DNA of 7,142 nucleotides from Actinomycetota bacterium (GTDB taxonomy: Bacteria > Actinomycetota > Thermoleophilia > Gaiellales > Gaiellaceae): the NCBI GenBank assembly GCA_020029625.1, contig JAIBJP010000087.1, positions 1 through 7,142 on the forward strand, given 5' to 3'. The first letter of the stretch is position 1. Every line of letters begins with the position of its first letter. This document shows, piece by piece, positions 4,973 to 7,142 of the stretch. The notes beneath the pieces were generated by a model. It worked only from the letters and a program-made list of their open reading frames with translations, was not told the origin of the DNA and did no database searches. The position numbers were made by a program, and so were the translations under genes.

Positions 4973-6368
4973 GTGGGAGCCCGTCATCGGGCTGGAGATC
5001 CATGTCCAGCTGAAGACGCGAACGAAGATGTTCTGCCGCTGCGAGAACGTCTGGGGCGAGGAGGAGAACACCCGCACCTGCCCGATCTGCCTCGCTCACC
5101 CGGGAACCCTTCCCGTCGCGAACAGGACTGCGATCGAGTGGGCGATCAAGCTCGGCCTCGCGCTCGGCTGCGAGATCGCGCCGCGGGCCCTCTTTCACCG
5201 CAAGCACTACTTCTATCCCGATCTGCCCAAGGGCTACCAGATCTCCCAGTACGACGTCCCGCTCGCCTCCGGCGGTCGGTTCGTCCTCCCGACGGCCGAG
5301 GGCGACCGCGAGATCGGGATCGTCCGCGCCCACCTGGAGGAGGACGCTGCGAAGACGATCCACGTCGGCGGTTCTGCGGGCCGCATCGCCGGTGCCGAGT
5401 ACTCGCTCGTCGACTTCAACCGCGGCGGTACGCCCCTCGTCGAAGTGGTCAGCGAGCCGGACGTTCGCTCTCCGGACGAGGCTCGCCGCTTCCTTCAACT
5501 CCTCCGCCGGACCGTCGTCGAGCTGGAGATCTCGGACGCCGAGATGGAGAAGGGCTCGCTCCGCTGCGACGCCAACGTCTCCCTGCGGGAAGTGGGCGAG
5601 AGCGGGTTCCGCACGAAGACAGAGCTCAAGAACATGAACTCGTTCAAGTTCGTCGCCGACGGCATCACGGCCGAGCTCGAGCGCCAGAGGGACATCTACG
5701 AGGGCGGCGGCGAGGTCGTTCAGGAGACCCTGCACTACGACCCGTCGACGGGGTCGGTCGCGCCGCTCCGGTCGAAGGAGTACGCGGACGACTACCGCTA
5801 CTTCCCCGAGCCCGACCTCGTGCCCGTGGAACCTCCGGCCGGGATGGTAGAGGCCGCCCGGGCCGAGATCGGCGAGCTCCCTGGGGCGCGGATCCGACGC
5901 CTCGAGGCGGAGGTCGGATTCGACCTCGCCGAAGGGCTCGTCTCGGGCGGGCGTGATCGTCTCTTCGAAGAAGTGCCGGGTGACAGGCGCGCGGTGGCGA
6001 ACGTCCTGATGAATCAGTTCGCGGCTCTGAGCATCGACCCCGCCCAGGTGAACGCGGCCGAGCTGGGGAAGCTGATCGAGGCACGCGAGACCCTCCCAAG
6101 ATCGACGTTCGCAGAAGCGCTGATGGCAACCGGAGATCCGGACTTTCGGGCCGATTCCTACCTCGTCGAAGTCGCGATCAGCGACTTCGACGAATTAGAC
6201 CCTGTGCTCGACCGCGTCATCGCTGCCAACGAGGCCCAGGTCACCTCCTTCAAGGCCGGCAAGGAGGGCGTGCTCGGATACCTCGTCGGCCAGGTGATGC
6301 GCGAGACGCAGGGCAAGGCGAACCCGAAGGTCGTCAACGAGCGGCTGCGCGAGAAGCTCGGCGCCTGA
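4965..6368 (+). CDS. gatB: Asp/Glu-tRNA amidotransferase subunit B
   Basis: The tRNA-binding and kinase subunit of GatCAB: uses ATP to activate the side-chain carboxylate of mischarged Glu-tRNA(Gln)/Asp-tRNA(Asn), then transfers ammonia from GatA. It is 467 aa, normal for the family. Visible signatures in order: VIGLEIHVQL (7-16), a CxC...CxxC set (Cys24, Cys26, Cys39, Cys42) expected to bind zinc, CPICLAHPGTLP, the family signature YFYPDLPKGYQISQY (82-96), LVDFNRGGTPLVEVVSEPD, KGSLRCDANVS, KTELKNMNS, YRYFPEPDL, and the C-terminal YqeY-like tail ending LVGQVMRETQGKANP. The ATG at 4965 overlaps the gatA stop by 8 bases, implying coupled translation and equal subunit output; an in-frame ATG at 4914 inside gatA would add 17 foreign residues. 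No clear Shine-Dalgarno is seen before the ATG. Confidence 0.98.
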   Translation: MLEWEPVIGLEIHVQLKTRTKMFCRCENVWGEEENTRTCPICLAHPGTLPVANRTAIEWAIKLGLALGCEIAPRALFHRKHYFYPDLPKGYQISQYDVPLASGGRFVLPTAEGDREIGIVRAHLEEDAAKTIHVGGSAGRIAGAEYSLVDFNRGGTPLVEVVSEPDVRSPDEARRFLQLLRRTVVELEISDAEMEKGSLRCDANVSLREVGESGFRTKTELKNMNSFKFVADGITAELERQRDIYEGGGEVVQETLHYDPSTGSVAPLRSKEYADDYRYFPEPDLVPVEPPAGMVEAARAEIGELPGARIRRLEAEVGFDLAEGLVSGGRDRLFEEVPGDRRAVANVLMNQFAALSIDPAQVNAAELGKLIEARETLPRSTFAEALMATGDPDFRADSYLVEVAISDFDELDPVLDRVIAANEAQVTSFKAGKEGVLGYLVGQVMRETQGKANPKVVNERLREKLGA

Positions 6369-6433
6369 GACTGGCGGTGGTCCCCCTCATTCGGGGTCAT
6401 GGCAAGTCGCCCGGTGCCGATATCGGGAGGGCT

Positions 6434-7142
6434 GTGCGCCGGTTCCTCTCTGCGATCGCTTTCCTGGCCGCGCTCTTCATCGTGCTCGGCGCCGCCGGCT
6501 GTGGCCAGCGCTTCGAGCGCGAGCCCGGTAACGCTCCTGCCTCCGCCGATCTCGCCGCCGATGCGCTCGCCGCGCTCGAGGCCAAAGGGAGCGCGCATTT
6601 CGTCGTCGACCTGAAAAGCGGCTCAGCCGACAGCCAGGTTCCCTTCCAAATCTCGCTCCACTTCGAGGGCGACGCGTCGAAGGACGCGCTCGACGCTGAA
6701 GGGTCGGTCAGCTTCGGCGCGGGCTCGCTCCGCGGGCGGGTGCTGGTGGGCGAGCACGACTTTTTCGTGCAGTTCATGGATCAGTGGTACGGCGAGCATC
6801 AGGGCCTCGTCGAGGTGCTGAAGGAGGCGAAGACGGACCACGACGGCGGCGTCTGGGACGAGCTCGCAACGCCTGAGGGCCTCCGCCGCAACTTCGACCA
6901 GTTCTTCGACGGCGAGGTGAAGGAGGGCCCTGCGGCCGAAGGTGGCCCGGCGACCTGGCAGTTCGAAGGCCGGCTCGACCCCGAGGGCGTGATCGAATTC
7001 GCCAAGCGGTTCGATGCTCAGCCGACCGACCGCGAAGAGGAGATGCTCGCCAAGGTGGCGCAAGCGACGAGGTTCCTCCTCGTCGTCGGTCAGGACGACC
7101 GGCTTCCCCGGCGGCTCGAGGTCTCGGTGGAGCTCTCCGCCG
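6434..7142 (+). CDS. Putative secreted lipoprotein of unknown function (3' end beyond window)
   Basis: About 236 residues are present before the window ends. The N-terminus MRRFLSAIAFLAALFIVLG followed by AAGC is a lipoprotein signal peptide: two arginines, a hydrophobic core, and a lipobox with Cys23 as the probable lipidated residue. The mature part starts with a charged, Ala/Pro-rich tether, then ALAALEAKGSAHFVVDLKSG, alternating strand-like segments, a TWQFEGRLDP segment, and DDRLPRRLEVSVEL near the window end. This strand-rich layout is reminiscent of LppX/LprG-type lipoproteins of Actinobacteria, which bind lipids, but the resemblance is weak and is inference only. The GTG start at 6434 has GGGAGGG (6425-6431) unusually close; an in-frame GTG at 6377 would give a 19-residue longer n-region. 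It lies 65 bases after gatB on the same strand, with no convincing terminator between, so read-through from gatCAB is possible. Confidence 0.8.
   Translation, partial: MRRFLSAIAFLAALFIVLGAAGCGQRFEREPGNAPASADLAADALAALEAKGSAHFVVDLKSGSADSQVPFQISLHFEGDASKDALDAEGSVSFGAGSLRGRVLVGEHDFFVQFMDQWYGEHQGLVEVLKEAKTDHDGGVWDELATPEGLRRNFDQFFDGEVKEGPAAEGGPATWQFEGRLDPEGVIEFAKRFDAQPTDREEEMLAKVAQATRFLLVVGQDDRLPRRLEVSVELSA

Noticed and set aside
4959..5735. 258-aa minus-strand open frame within gatB
   Set aside because: Shadow of gatB; acidic/basic low-complexity composition produced by the complementary codons.
6382..6396. CCCC...GGGG hairpin after gatB as a terminator
   Set aside because: Only a 4-bp stem and no T-run; too weak to support a terminator call.

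Overview
The window is a GC-rich bacterial chromosomal segment. The set of genes, frequent GTG/TTG starts, tight gene packing and the style of the GatA/GatB/CspA proteins suggest an actinobacterium, possibly of the Thermoleophilia (Gaiella/Solirubrobacter-like) type. The taxonomic call is an inference from resemblance and is not proven here. No mobile element, CRISPR array, tRNA or rRNA was seen.

Left part (1-1926, minus strand): two genes read leftward as an apparent operon. The upstream one encodes a 270-aa ferritin-like diiron carboxylate protein. The downstream one encodes a 3-hydroxy-3-methylglutaryl-CoA reductase (HMG-CoA reductase), cut off by the window's left edge. The second gene has no ATG/GTG/TTG start in a usable place. 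It appears to begin at a CTG that overlaps the TGA of the diiron gene. Several substrate-pocket positions of the reductase look substituted although the catalytic Glu, Lys and Asp are present.

Divergence (1927-1952): only 26 bases separate the diiron ATG from the GTG of folD on the other strand. In this gap two TANNNT -10-like hexamers, one per strand, share a central TA. Each lies exactly 8 bases from its start codon, which suggests a bidirectional promoter making two leaderless mRNAs.

Right part (1953-7142, plus strand): folD (one-carbon/folate metabolism), a cold-shock protein gene with its own likely promoter and a structured leader, a strong hairpin terminator, then gatC-gatA-gatB, the three subunits of the Asp-tRNA(Asn)/Glu-tRNA(Gln) amidotransferase. 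gatA and gatB overlap by 8 bases. gatC and gatA are separated by 100 bases. The window ends inside a gene for a probable secreted lipoprotein of unknown role. The housekeeping genes are ordinary. The parts most worth a second look are the diiron/HMG-CoA reductase pair, the divergent promoter, and the attenuator-like hairpin in the csp leader.
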